Positions 24,546-33,055 of a stretch of 38,323 nt of DNA are shown here, piece after piece (positions within the stretch are counted from its first letter, which is position 1; each line of letters begins with the position of its first letter). The notes below the pieces were generated by a model that saw only the letters and a list, made by a program, of their open reading frames with translations, was not told the DNA's origin and made no database searches. The stretch lies in assembly GCA_016650365.1 (NCBI GenBank), contig JAENVV010000006.1:1-38323 (forward strand), given 5' to 3'. Origin of the DNA: Acidimicrobiia bacterium. Lineage in GTDB: Bacteria; Actinomycetota; Acidimicrobiia; Spongiisociales; JAENVV01. The position numbers were made by a program, and so were the translations under genes.

Positions 24546-25739
24546 ATGACGACCACACCCGATACCGAGCAAGAACTGATCGACGAGCGAATTGCGCAAC
24601 TTCTGGCTGGGACGGCCGAGCGCAGCGGGCCTGAGTTCTGGGGCAAGATGTACGACCTCGGCCTCGCCTGGGTCCACTTCTCAGAAGGGTTCGGCGGGCT
24701 TGGCTTGAGCCCGAAGTATCAAAAGAGCATCATCGCCAGCCTGCGAGACAAAGGGGCGTCTTTCGCGAACTACCAGATGAACCTTCTGGGGATCGGGATG
24801 GGGGGACCGGTTCTTTCGGCCCACGGCACCGATGAACAGAAGATGAGGTGGCTTCGACCGATGTTTACGGCCGAGGAGATCTGGTGTCAGATGTTCTCCG
24901 AGCCAGGTTCCGGGTCAGATGTCGCTTCTCTTTCCATGCGGGCGGTTCGTGACGGGGACGAATGGATCGTGAACGGCCAGAAAGTGTGGACCACCCTGGC
25001 TCACGTTGCATCCTGGGGCATGCTGGTGACCCGTACGGATCCGGATGTGCCCAAGCATCAGGGTTTGACCTACTTCGTCGTCGATATGAAATCGCCAGGT
25101 GTGGAGGTGCGACCGCTCTACCAGATTACCGGCGAGGCAGAATTCAACGAGGTGTACTTCACAGACGCCCGGATCCCGGATGGTGACCGGGTTGGAGAGG
25201 TTGGCGATGGATGGAGACTCACGCTCACCACACTCATGAATGAGAGGGTGGCAATCGGGTCAAACGTGAGCCCCCGTGGGTCAGGGGCCATCGGCGATGC
25301 CGTTCTGGTTTTCAACGAAAAGGGGATCACCGACCGATTGAAGCGAGACCAGCTTGCCGGCCTGTGGGTCGAGGCTGAGGCGATGCGACTCACGAATATT
25401 CGCGCCTCGGATCACCGCAAGAAGGGCGTACCCGGCCCGGAAGGCTCGACCGGCAAGTTGCATTGGGCCGACCTGAACAAGCGGATCACCGAGTTCACCT
25501 TGGACTTATTGGGTGCCGATGGCCTGGTCCTGCCCGGTGGGTATACGCAGAGTCGCCCGTCCGTCGCCGGGCTAAGCGGTCAGACTGCCCAACGGGCGTT
25601 CTTGCGAGCTCGCGCCAACAGTATTGAAGGTGGGACGTCGGAGGTCATGAAGAACATCCTGGGCGAGCGCGTTCTGGGATTACCGGGGGAGCCACGGGTC
25701 GACAAGGATTTACCCTGGAAAGACGTCCCGCGTTCCTAG
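24546..25739 (+). CDS. Acyl-CoA dehydrogenase
   Basis: A 397-residue flavoenzyme that introduces the 2,3-double bond in acyl-CoA. FAD and substrate motifs: CQMFSEPGSGSDVASL, NGQKVWTT, and C-terminal IEGGTSEVMKNILGERVLGLP. The group resembles actinobacterial FadE enzymes used for branched or sterol-derived acyl-CoAs. A GAGGG ribosome binding site is five bases before the ATG. It closes the SDR-MaoC-acyl-CoA dehydrogenase operon; together with racemase and fadD upstream it makes an almost complete beta-oxidation spiral. Substrate specificity cannot be read from sequence. Confidence 0.95.
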   Translation: MTTTPDTEQELIDERIAQLLAGTAERSGPEFWGKMYDLGLAWVHFSEGFGGLGLSPKYQKSIIASLRDKGASFANYQMNLLGIGMGGPVLSAHGTDEQKMRWLRPMFTAEEIWCQMFSEPGSGSDVASLSMRAVRDGDEWIVNGQKVWTTLAHVASWGMLVTRTDPDVPKHQGLTYFVVDMKSPGVEVRPLYQITGEAEFNEVYFTDARIPDGDRVGEVGDGWRLTLTTLMNERVAIGSNVSPRGSGAIGDAVLVFNEKGITDRLKRDQLAGLWVEAEAMRLTNIRASDHRKKGVPGPEGSTGKLHWADLNKRITEFTLDLLGADGLVLPGGYTQSRPSVAGLSGQTAQRAFLRARANSIEGGTSEVMKNILGERVLGLPGEPRVDKDLPWKDVPRS

Positions 25740-25766
25740 GAACCGTTTGTTGAGCTGAGGCGTCAG

Positions 25767-26657
25767 ATGATCATGACTCGATCCTTATCAGTATTGTTAT
25801 TGACCGTTGCGCTGGCCCTTACTGCTTGTGGGGGAGGCGATATAACACAACCAGAGCCCGATCCCGTCGGTGGTGGCTCGCCCACCACACAACCTGTTGG
25901 ACCTGTCGATACCGATATCTGGGGTTTCGATGCGCCGACGAACCCCGACGCCGTTCTGTTGGAGTGGCTGTCGGTCGGTGGCTTTGTACCGGTTGAGTAC
26001 AACGTTGGACGGGCTCCCCGGTACGTGCTGACGGCCGGAGGCCAGTTGTATTTTCAGGGTCCCATGACCATGATCTATCCAGGCCCGCAGTTGATTCGTT
26101 TCCAGAAGGTCCAACTTGATCAGGATCAAATGTCATCCGTGTTGCAGGCGATCAGCCAGACCGAACTGGTCCGGTCACCGGAAGGCTCAAACGAGACCGC
26201 CAATCAGTTCGTAGCCGATGCCGATACGAGTGTCTTCGTGCTCCATCATCGGGACGGCACAACCAGCCAGTACTCCATTTACGCGTTCGGGCTTGGTGAA
26301 AATCAAGACGCAGATGTTGTGGAGTTTGCCGCGTTGGCAGCAGCCGTTGAGGCAGGCAGCAGCGGAACACCAGTCGATGCTGCCGTCGAACGCCTTCAGG
26401 TGGTCATCTCACCAAGTGGGCCGGTTGATGACATCGAGTTGAGCTCGGTCGTTGTCTGGCCGTTCAGTGATCTTGGCGAGGTACCTGCAGTATTCAATGA
26501 CGTTCGTTGCCTGGAAATTGGCGGAGATGACCTGGCTGAGGCCGTGGCCCTATTCGATGCGGGGAATGATGCGACGTTCTACGAATCGGGAGACCAAACC
26601 TGGCGGGTCCTCGTGCGACCCTTGCTGGCTGACGAGGAGGCGTGCGTCACCCGGTAG
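25767..26657 (+). CDS. Predicted lipoprotein of unknown function
   Basis: A 296-residue predicted lipoprotein. The signal has a basic start, a hydrophobic core and lipobox LTAC with Cys21, followed by a Gly/Pro/Thr/Gln-rich linker to about residue 50. The remainder is a soluble acidic domain with two cysteines near its end (VRCLEI and EEACVTR) that might form a disulfide. I do not recognise the family. It starts 27 bases after the acyl-CoA dehydrogenase stop behind a GAGG, so it may be co-transcribed. Its stop directly abuts the stop of convergent thiamine pyrophosphokinase. Confidence 0.8.
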   Translation: MIMTRSLSVLLLTVALALTACGGGDITQPEPDPVGGGSPTTQPVGPVDTDIWGFDAPTNPDAVLLEWLSVGGFVPVEYNVGRAPRYVLTAGGQLYFQGPMTMIYPGPQLIRFQKVQLDQDQMSSVLQAISQTELVRSPEGSNETANQFVADADTSVFVLHHRDGTTSQYSIYAFGLGENQDADVVEFAALAAAVEAGSSGTPVDAAVERLQVVISPSGPVDDIELSSVVVWPFSDLGEVPAVFNDVRCLEIGGDDLAEAVALFDAGNDATFYESGDQTWRVLVRPLLADEEACVTR

Positions 26658-27299
26658 TCAGGCGCCAGGAATGACGGCCAGAAGGATGCCCGATTCCAGG
26701 TTGATGGTGGCAATCGGAGAGCTGAATTGGTTCGAAAGGCCGCGGGACTCCCACGGTTCAAGCGCCTCATTCGCCAGCGGCCATCTGAGCCCCTGCGTGA
26801 CGACGCCCGTGGCTGGCCCGCCGACAGCCAGGAGGCTGACTGTCGCGCCGACCGATCCGTGAAGCTGAGTCCACCGACGCACGACATACACATGGGCGTG
26901 ACCGGCCAACCACTCAACGTTTCGATTGGACAAACTGGGAGCCGTGAGCACTGCGGCGTTTCCAAAGAAGTGATCGAGTCGTCCGCCATGGCCGCCCAGT
27001 ACAACGATACGTTCGGCGTCGAGTCGGACAGCTGCATCGAGGGCCAGTTCAAGATCCGTGTAGTTCTTGTCGGTCGGGTACTGTTCGATGGGGATGCCCT
27101 CGGAATCTGCCAACGCCTTGGCGGAAACCGAATCGAGGTCACCCACGATGAGATCCACTGCCAGGTTGAGGCGCCGGGCATGGTCAAGACCTGAATCGGC
27201 AGCTATGACGTAGGCGTCGGCCGGCACATCTTCGATCTGGTCAAGATGAACCGCGTCGCCTCCGGCAACCACAACCGCAGTAATCGGTTCGTCCAACAT
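26658..27299 (-). CDS. Thiamine pyrophosphokinase
   Basis: A 213-residue enzyme that converts thiamine to thiamine diphosphate using ATP. Motifs: VIAADSGLDHA (31-41), LIVGDLDSV (50-58), PTDKNYTDLELAL (75-87) and LGGHGGRLDHFFGN (101-114), which form the ATP and Mg site. The C-terminal beta-domain carries a thiamine-contact segment ending LESGILLAV. It follows the S9 peptidase by four bases on the minus strand, apparently an operon of unrelated functions. Confidence 0.93.
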   Translation of the reverse strand: MLDEPITAVVVAGGDAVHLDQIEDVPADAYVIAADSGLDHARRLNLAVDLIVGDLDSVSAKALADSEGIPIEQYPTDKNYTDLELALDAAVRLDAERIVVLGGHGGRLDHFFGNAAVLTAPSLSNRNVEWLAGHAHVYVVRRWTQLHGSVGATVSLLAVGGPATGVVTQGLRWPLANEALEPWESRGLSNQFSSPIATINLESGILLAVIPGA

Positions 27300-27303
27300 T
27301 ATG

Positions 27304-29235
27304 TCAATCTAGATAGCGTGCGAGCCAACCGTGGACCTCTGAGTACCAGTAGATCGAGTTGTTCGGCTTGAGAATCCAATGGTTTTCGTCAGGGAAGTAA
27401 ACGAGACGAGCATCCACGCCTTTGGCCTTGAGGATGCCGTACAGCTCAAGTCCCTGATTGATCGGGACGCGGTAGTCCTTCTCTCCGTGGATGATGAGCG
27501 TCGGCGTCTCGTAGCCGCCATAGTGGAACGATGGGCTCCAGCGGGCATTACGGATGGGATCTTCCCAGGGGGAGGCCCCGGCCGCACGTTCCAGGCCGGT
27601 GCTCCAATCGGTCGCGTACATGCTTGCGAGGTTTGTCACGGCCGCATGGGCGATGGCGCAGGCGAATCGGCTGTCCTGGGTCGCCAGCCACGCCGTCAGG
27701 TACCCACCGTAGGAGCCACCAGTAATGGCCATCCGCTCGGGATCGATAAAGCCGCGGACGATCAAAGATTCGGTGGCTGCCAGGACATCGGCGGCCGGTC
27801 GCTCGCCCCAGGCGCCTGAGATCGATTTGGTGAAGGCATGGCCAAAAGACGAGGAACCATGGAAGTTGACCATGGCGACGACATAGTCGGGCGCGGCGAA
27901 AGCATGAGCGTTCCATCGTTGGTGCCAGACGTCACCGAAGCTCGCGTGCGGTCCGCCATGAATCATGTGGACGAGTGGGTATTGCCGGCTGGAGTCGAAG
28001 TCAGGCGGGTATATGACATACATTTGTACTGCTGCACCATCGGCGCCTTCGATCATCGTGCTTTCGACTTCACCAAGGTGGAGGCCGTCCAAGGTGGCGT
28101 CGTTGAAATGGGTGAGGCGTTTGAGCGACTCGCCAACCCAGGGGATGCTTATAAGTTCCGGGGGTTTGGACAACGACTGTTGCAGGAGGAAGAGGCGGTC
28201 GGGGGTCGCCGCCGGGTCCGACACCGAGTGATCGGCGAGCATCCGACGTGGTTCTCCTCCGTCAAGCGGCACCAGGTAGGCCCGTGATTGGGCGGACTCT
28301 TCGGCGATTGCCAGGACGCCTGAGCCGTCCGGTACGGCAACCCACGAAGACGGTGACAGGTCCCAATCGTCGGCGAGGGCGGTTTGGGTTCCATCAGACT
28401 CCAGTAGCGTCAACCGCACCGGGCTTGCGTAGAAATCCAGTTCCGCAGACGCCCCGAATACGATTCGGCCATCCGGCAGGAACACCGGACGGTCGTCGTC
28501 GCCGGGATTGTCGGGAGTGAGTTGGGTCAGTTCGCCGCCGGCCGTCGGGACGCTCCACAGTTCGTACCGTGGCCGTGGAAGGGTCCCGTGGTCAAGGAGG
28601 GCCGCGCTCACCACGAGTTGGGTACCGTCGGGCGAAATGTCGAAGTTCTCGGTGATCCCTGACAAAGGAAGGCTGATGAACGCTTTTAATGTAGGAGTCA
28701 GGTCGTGCGTCAACCCTGTCAATTCGACCTTGAAGAGATGGGTAACGTATTCGTCGGTGAGCCACGTGTCCCAATATCGGTAAAACCGGGCTTCGGTCGA
28801 CTTGGCGGTCACCTTCGATTTGGAGCGTTCTTCGACGATCTCAGCAGTTCGGTCCGTGTCGGGACCGTACACGTTGGCCGCCACAATCAAGCCGCTTTCA
28901 TCGGGTAGCCATCGCATGGCCTCCACGCCGAGCGGGAAGGAGGTCAGCACTTCGGACTCCCCTCCATCCAAGGGCATCACGTGGACCTGAGGTAGATCGC
29001 CAACCTTGCGCAAAAAAGCGAACTGGTGGCCTGACGGGGCGATGGCCGGGGAAGTGGCGGATGTACCACCGGTGAGGGGCTTCGCGTCAGTCAATGAGTA
29101 AATGCGGGTCAGCCCTGCATCGGTGTCCATGTCGAATGTCGTCACGGGGAAGACGCCCTGACCATGCTTGGCGACCGAGGCCCTGCCAACTCGGGCGATT
29201 GCCCAGAGGTCTTCTGCGGTGATGGTTCTTGTCAT
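27304..29235 (-). CDS. S9 family prolyl oligopeptidase-type peptidase
   Basis: A 643-residue serine peptidase of the S9 (acylaminoacyl peptidase / DPP) family. The N-terminal ~390 residues form a beta-propeller with repeating blocks such as AIAPSGHQFAFLRK, NFDISPDGTQLVVS and VAVPDGSGVLAIAEE. The C-terminal alpha/beta-hydrolase has HGGPHASFGD and the nucleophile elbow TGGSYGGYLT with Ser508; Asp587 (HGEKDYRVP) and His619 (DENHWI) complete the triad. There is no signal peptide, so it is probably cytoplasmic and recycles peptides. The ATG is six bases after a TAGGTT box and diverges from the phosphofructokinase gene. Confidence 0.94.
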   Translation of the reverse strand: MTRTITAEDLWAIARVGRASVAKHGQGVFPVTTFDMDTDAGLTRIYSLTDAKPLTGGTSATSPAIAPSGHQFAFLRKVGDLPQVHVMPLDGGESEVLTSFPLGVEAMRWLPDESGLIVAANVYGPDTDRTAEIVEERSKSKVTAKSTEARFYRYWDTWLTDEYVTHLFKVELTGLTHDLTPTLKAFISLPLSGITENFDISPDGTQLVVSAALLDHGTLPRPRYELWSVPTAGGELTQLTPDNPGDDDRPVFLPDGRIVFGASAELDFYASPVRLTLLESDGTQTALADDWDLSPSSWVAVPDGSGVLAIAEESAQSRAYLVPLDGGEPRRMLADHSVSDPAATPDRLFLLQQSLSKPPELISIPWVGESLKRLTHFNDATLDGLHLGEVESTMIEGADGAAVQMYVIYPPDFDSSRQYPLVHMIHGGPHASFGDVWHQRWNAHAFAAPDYVVAMVNFHGSSSFGHAFTKSISGAWGERPAADVLAATESLIVRGFIDPERMAITGGSYGGYLTAWLATQDSRFACAIAHAAVTNLASMYATDWSTGLERAAGASPWEDPIRNARWSPSFHYGGYETPTLIIHGEKDYRVPINQGLELYGILKAKGVDARLVYFPDENHWILKPNNSIYWYSEVHGWLARYLD

Positions 29236-29241
29236 GGTGCG

Positions 29242-29247
29242 AACCTA
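29242..29247 (-). promoter_or_regulatory. Putative -10 box (TAGGTT) for the S9 peptidase gene
   Basis: On the minus strand TAGGTT, six bases and then the ATG: the leaderless spacing seen at several other genes here. Confidence 0.5.
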
Positions 29248-29329
29248 CCAGGCTCCCCAGACGCGAATCCCCCGCAAGTAACGGCGAACACCAGTGGCAG
29301 GTGTGTATCGTCGTCCGGACTTGCCGGTC

Positions 29330-29335
29330 TAAGCT
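29330..29335 (+). promoter_or_regulatory. Putative -10 box (TAAGCT) for the phosphofructokinase gene
   Basis: TAAGCT ends seven bases before ATG 29343; no ribosome binding site is visible in between. Confidence 0.45.
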
Positions 29336-29342
29336 TTTGCCC

Positions 29343-30425
29343 ATGGACACAATCGGCGTACTGACTTCTGGTGGCGATGCTCCTGGTATGAACGCAGCCA
29401 TTCGGGCAGTCGCCAAGGTCGCTTCGGCCAGGAACGTCAGGGTCCTTGGCATCGAACGCGGCTATGACGGCCTCATCGATGGTCGGTTTCGCCAACTCAC
29501 CAGGGCGGTGAGTTGGGGGATGGCTCCGATCGGCGCCCTGCAGTCGGAGGGCAACAAAGGTGGCACGATGCTCGGGACAGCCCGCAGCTCCCGTTTTTTG
29601 GCACCCGAAGGTCGTCAGGAAGCCTCGAATCGTTTGCAGAGCCTCGGAGTGCGCGGCCTGGTGGTCATCGGGGGTAACGGCTCGGTAGCCGGGGCTCATC
29701 ACATGGCGATCGAATCGCCGATCCCGATCGTTGCCATTCCTGCGTCCATCGACAACGACATTGGTTGCACCTCGGACGCCATCGGTGTCGACACAGCTCT
29801 CAACACGATCGTGGAAGCCTGTGATCGAATCTCCGACACCGCCCAGTCTCTCAAACGGGCTTTTGTGGTCGAGGTGATGGGTCGTCAATCCGGCTATCTG
29901 GCGATGTCGGCGGCAGTCGCGTCGGCAGCCGACGCAGTGCTGATACCTGAGCATCAGAGTACTGAGGAAGAAATCGTCGATTCGATTGCCGAGCTCATTC
30001 ACCGGAATCTGGCGACCGAACGGGCCAAAAGGCTTGTGCTCATCATCAAGGCCGAAGGGGTATCGATTCCCACTGATCGGTTGGTGTCAGAAATCGGAGC
30101 ACGGCTGCTCGATACGAACATTGACGTGCGGGGAGTGGTGCTTGGTCACATCGTCCGGGGTGGAGCCCCCTCGTTTCATGATCGTATGTTGGCCGGTCGT
30201 CTCGGCCTGGTCGCCGTCGAGGCCATCATGAATGGGATTACCGATCACATGACCGCCTGGAGAACGACGGTGAGTGGAGGACGGCTCACCTCCGATCCAA
30301 TGGTCGAACTCTTCCCGATCACCGATGTGCTCAACGAAACCGAGGCGCTTCTTGATGGGAGCTCGGAGATCACCAAGCGCCGGATTCGTCGCATGGAGGA
30401 CATTCAGGGCGTCCTGGCTCTCTGA
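29343..30425 (+). CDS. pfkA: 6-phosphofructokinase
   Basis: A 360-residue group A phosphofructokinase, which phosphorylates fructose 6-phosphate. LTSGGDAPGMNA is the N-terminal phosphate-binding loop, the active-site segment is PASIDNDIGCT (Asp138 and Asp140), and VVEVMGRQSG and GHIVRGGAPS are also present. In the VIGGNGSVAG loop, Gly113 matches the glycine that marks ATP-dependent enzymes (Gly104 of E. coli), while Asn112 replaces the usual Asp103, a residue near the metal and catalytic site. PASIDND also differs from the common PGTIDND. The frame is open back to 29229 but ATG 29343 begins the fold directly (MDTIGVLTSGG). Its substrate could include fructose 6-phosphate made from amylosucrase-released fructose. 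Confidence 0.93.
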   Translation: MDTIGVLTSGGDAPGMNAAIRAVAKVASARNVRVLGIERGYDGLIDGRFRQLTRAVSWGMAPIGALQSEGNKGGTMLGTARSSRFLAPEGRQEASNRLQSLGVRGLVVIGGNGSVAGAHHMAIESPIPIVAIPASIDNDIGCTSDAIGVDTALNTIVEACDRISDTAQSLKRAFVVEVMGRQSGYLAMSAAVASAADAVLIPEHQSTEEEIVDSIAELIHRNLATERAKRLVLIIKAEGVSIPTDRLVSEIGARLLDTNIDVRGVVLGHIVRGGAPSFHDRMLAGRLGLVAVEAIMNGITDHMTAWRTTVSGGRLTSDPMVELFPITDVLNETEALLDGSSEITKRRIRRMEDIQGVLAL

Positions 30426-30440
30426 ACGGGCCCGCCTGGC

Positions 30441-31922
30441 CTAGCGCCCGGTTCGCTCGTTTAGCTCTCGCATCCGCTGCACCACCCCGGCCGGGATATC
30501 GACGTCGCTCATCCTCCAGCTCCAGTTCCCGGCTGGCTCGCCAGGGAGGTTCATTCGGGCCGAACCGTCGAGACCGAGTAGGTCCTGCAGCGGAGCGATC
30601 GACAGGGCGGCCCGTGATTCCCAGGCGGCGGCGATCAAGTCCCAGGCAATATCGGACCCGTCGATGCTGAGGTAGGTTCGTGCCTGGTGCCGGGTGGCTT
30701 CGTCGGAAGCGTTCCACCATCCGACGGTCGTGTCGTTGTCGTGGGTCCCGGTGTAGACGACGCAGTTGGTTGGGAAGAAGTGGGGCAAGAAGGGATTTGC
30801 TTCGTCGCCATCAAAGGCGAATTGGAGGATCTTCATTCCCGGCAGTTCGAACTTGTCCCGTAGCGCGAAGACGGCCGCCGAAATCTCACCCAGGTCTTCG
30901 GCAATGATTGGCATATCGGGGAAATGTTCTGCAACGACGTGAAAGAACCCTTCGCCTGGTCCGTCGAGCCACCGGCCACTTTCGGCAGTCGGGCTGCCAG
31001 CCGGGATCTCCCAATAGTCTGCGAACGCTCGGAAATGGTCGATGCGGACGAGATCCACGAAGCGGAGGGTGGCGGCCAGGCGGTCCATCCACCAGCGGTA
31101 GCCCTGGTCGGCATGGACATCCCACCGATACTGGGGGTTTCCCCAGAGCTGTCCGGTGGCTGAGAAGTAGTCGGGTGGCACGCCCGCGATGAGTGTGGCC
31201 TTCCCGGTGTCGTCGAGTTCGAATAGTTCCCGGTTTGCCCAGACGTCGGCCGAGTCGGATGAAACAAATATGGGGAGGTCGCCAATGATCCGAATTCCCC
31301 GGGAGGCGGCGTATTGATGCAGTGCATGCCATTGCTTGAAGAACAAGAACTGTCCGAATGCCACCCGGCGGAGTTCGTCGCCAGCGCCGAATCGTAACTG
31401 TTCGATGGCAGCCGGAACGCGGTCGCGAAACTCGGGCGACCAACTGGTGAAGCTTCCACCGCCCTGGCGAGCTTTGATGACCATGAACAACGCGAAATCG
31501 TCAAGCCAAGCAGACTCTGATTGGACGAATGTGTCGAATTCATCGACCAAACCGGCAGGATTGGTCTGGCAGAACGTCAGATAGGCCCGGTCGATCAAGG
31601 TGGTTTTCCACTTGATGGCTGCCCCGTAGTCGACCGAATGAGACGGAAGGGGCGGACGGTCAGCCGGTTCGTCCAGCAGCTGATCGCGGATGAGGAGGTC
31701 GGCACTGATGAGATACGGGTTTCCGGCAAACGACGAGAAACACTGGTAGGGAGAATCCCCATATCCGGTTGGTCCAAGGGGGAGGACTTGCCAGTAGGTG
31801 CAGCCCATGGCTGCGAGTGTATCGATCCACGCGGATGCGGCCGGTCCGAGATCTCCGATTCCGTCGGGCCCCGGTAGGGAGGTGGGATGGAGTAACACTC
31901 CACTTGAACGTTCCTGCAGCAT
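30441..31922 (-). CDS. malQ: 4-alpha-glucanotransferase (GH77)
   Basis: A 493-residue disproportionating enzyme that transfers maltosyl or longer units between alpha-1,4-glucans. Family blocks: SSGVLLHPTSLPGPDGIGD, WQVLPLGPTGYGDSPYQ, the catalytic nucleophile in LVRIDHFRAF, IIAEDLGEI with the acid/base, and TGTHDNDTTVGW. The length is typical of bacterial short-type MalQ. It ends 15 bases from convergent pfkA and diverges from the channel-like gene at 31955. With amylosucrase in the same window it can shorten or rearrange linear glucans. Confidence 0.95.
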   Translation of the reverse strand: MLQERSSGVLLHPTSLPGPDGIGDLGPAASAWIDTLAAMGCTYWQVLPLGPTGYGDSPYQCFSSFAGNPYLISADLLIRDQLLDEPADRPPLPSHSVDYGAAIKWKTTLIDRAYLTFCQTNPAGLVDEFDTFVQSESAWLDDFALFMVIKARQGGGSFTSWSPEFRDRVPAAIEQLRFGAGDELRRVAFGQFLFFKQWHALHQYAASRGIRIIGDLPIFVSSDSADVWANRELFELDDTGKATLIAGVPPDYFSATGQLWGNPQYRWDVHADQGYRWWMDRLAATLRFVDLVRIDHFRAFADYWEIPAGSPTAESGRWLDGPGEGFFHVVAEHFPDMPIIAEDLGEISAAVFALRDKFELPGMKILQFAFDGDEANPFLPHFFPTNCVVYTGTHDNDTTVGWWNASDEATRHQARTYLSIDGSDIAWDLIAAAWESRAALSIAPLQDLLGLDGSARMNLPGEPAGNWSWRMSDVDIPAGVVQRMRELNERTGR

Positions 31923-31930
31923 ACGGCGAC

Positions 31931-31936
31931 ACGATA
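31931..31936 (-). promoter_or_regulatory. Putative -10 box (TATCGT) for malQ
   Basis: On the minus strand TATCGT lies eight bases before the ATG. It sits only six bases from the opposing TAGGAT box, so the two promoters probably interfere. Confidence 0.4.
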
Positions 31937-31942
31937 GCTGCC

Positions 31943-31948
31943 TAGGAT
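31943..31948 (+). promoter_or_regulatory. Putative -10 box (TAGGAT) for the channel-like gene
   Basis: TAGGAT ends six bases before ATG 31955; the whole divergent intergenic region is only 32 bases. Confidence 0.5.
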
Positions 31949-31954
31949 CGGCGG

Positions 31955-33055
31955 ATGGCTGTTGCTGGATCCGTTGTGCTCTTCTCGCTCGGTCTCGTAT
32001 TGGTGGCCGCCACGCTCATCTCGGCAGTCCGGACCGTCGTTTTGGCGCGAGCCGCCCAATCGTGGCTCACCGGGATGCTGTTCGGAGCTTCCGGCAAGTT
32101 CTTCCGTCTACTCGCCAACGAACGACGGTCCTTTGAGGCCCGTGATCGGGTCATGGCGTTGTTTGCGCCGATCACGTTGGTACTGCTGCCGGTGGTGTGG
32201 GTCATTGTGGTCGGAACGGGCTACACCGCGATGTTCAAGGCGATCGGGGCGACAACCTGGACCGAGGCATTCCGCGTTTCTGGTTCGAGCCTTCTGACCC
32301 TTGGATTCGCCCCGGTTGAGACGAACCTTGAGCACGTCGTGGCTTTTTCTGAAGCCATCCTGGGATTGGGTTTGGTGGCGTTGCTCATCACCTTCCTACC
32401 GTCGATCTACTCCTCGTTTGCTCGGCGGGAAGCCATGGTCACCCTGATGGAAGTGCGCGGTGGAACTCCGCCAAGTGCCACCCAGTTTCTCCTCCGATTT
32501 CATCGGATCGGATGGATCGACCATTTGGATCAGGAGTGGGCGGCCTGGGAGCAGTGGTTTGCCGAAGTGCAGGAAGCCCATACGACATTCCCGGCGTTGA
32601 ATTTTCTCCGATCCCCACAGATGGACCTTTCGTGGATAACGGCCGCCGGTGTTGCACTCGACGCGGCCGCGCTCGCACAGACATCGTTGGTTCGTGAGCC
32701 CAGCCCGGCAGGACCGGTGGTGATCCGGGCCGGGTTCATAACACTGCGACGGATCGCAGATGTATTCGGGATCGTCTACGACCCTGACCCCCAGTACGGC
32801 GACCCGATTGCCCTGACGTTCGCCGAATTCGATGAGGCGCTCGACGTGCTGGCCGAAGATGGAATCGCGGTGGTCGATGACCGCCAGCAGGCGTGGAGGG
32901 ACTTTTCGGGTTGGCGGGTCAACTATGAGGCGGTGCTCTTGGAGATTGCCGAACTGATTATGGCGCCGTATGCGCCCTGGGTTTCCGATCGCTCAAGTGT
33001 GCAGCTGCATCCGCCTAAGCGGATTCGCTGGGGACCTCGTCGATCTCGATCGTGA
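31955..33055 (+). CDS. Membrane protein with an ion-channel-like pore domain
   Basis: A 366-residue membrane protein. A first helix is at about residues 5-25, a second at ~68-90. Then a re-entrant-like stretch SGSSLLTLGFAP (about 108-120) is followed by a third helix, GLGLVALLITFLPSIYSSF, and a basic patch ARREAM. This helix / pore loop / helix order resembles two-TM potassium channels, with TLGF where the filter TVGYGD would be, so selectivity is unclear. The remaining ~200 residues are a soluble, mostly helical cytoplasmic domain I do not recognise. The last 41 bases overlap the convergent ATP-grasp gene. A channel function is an inference. Confidence 0.7.
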   Translation: MAVAGSVVLFSLGLVLVAATLISAVRTVVLARAAQSWLTGMLFGASGKFFRLLANERRSFEARDRVMALFAPITLVLLPVVWVIVVGTGYTAMFKAIGATTWTEAFRVSGSSLLTLGFAPVETNLEHVVAFSEAILGLGLVALLITFLPSIYSSFARREAMVTLMEVRGGTPPSATQFLLRFHRIGWIDHLDQEWAAWEQWFAEVQEAHTTFPALNFLRSPQMDLSWITAAGVALDAAALAQTSLVREPSPAGPVVIRAGFITLRRIADVFGIVYDPDPQYGDPIALTFAEFDEALDVLAEDGIAVVDDRQQAWRDFSGWRVNYEAVLLEIAELIMAPYAPWVSDRSSVQLHPPKRIRWGPRRSRS

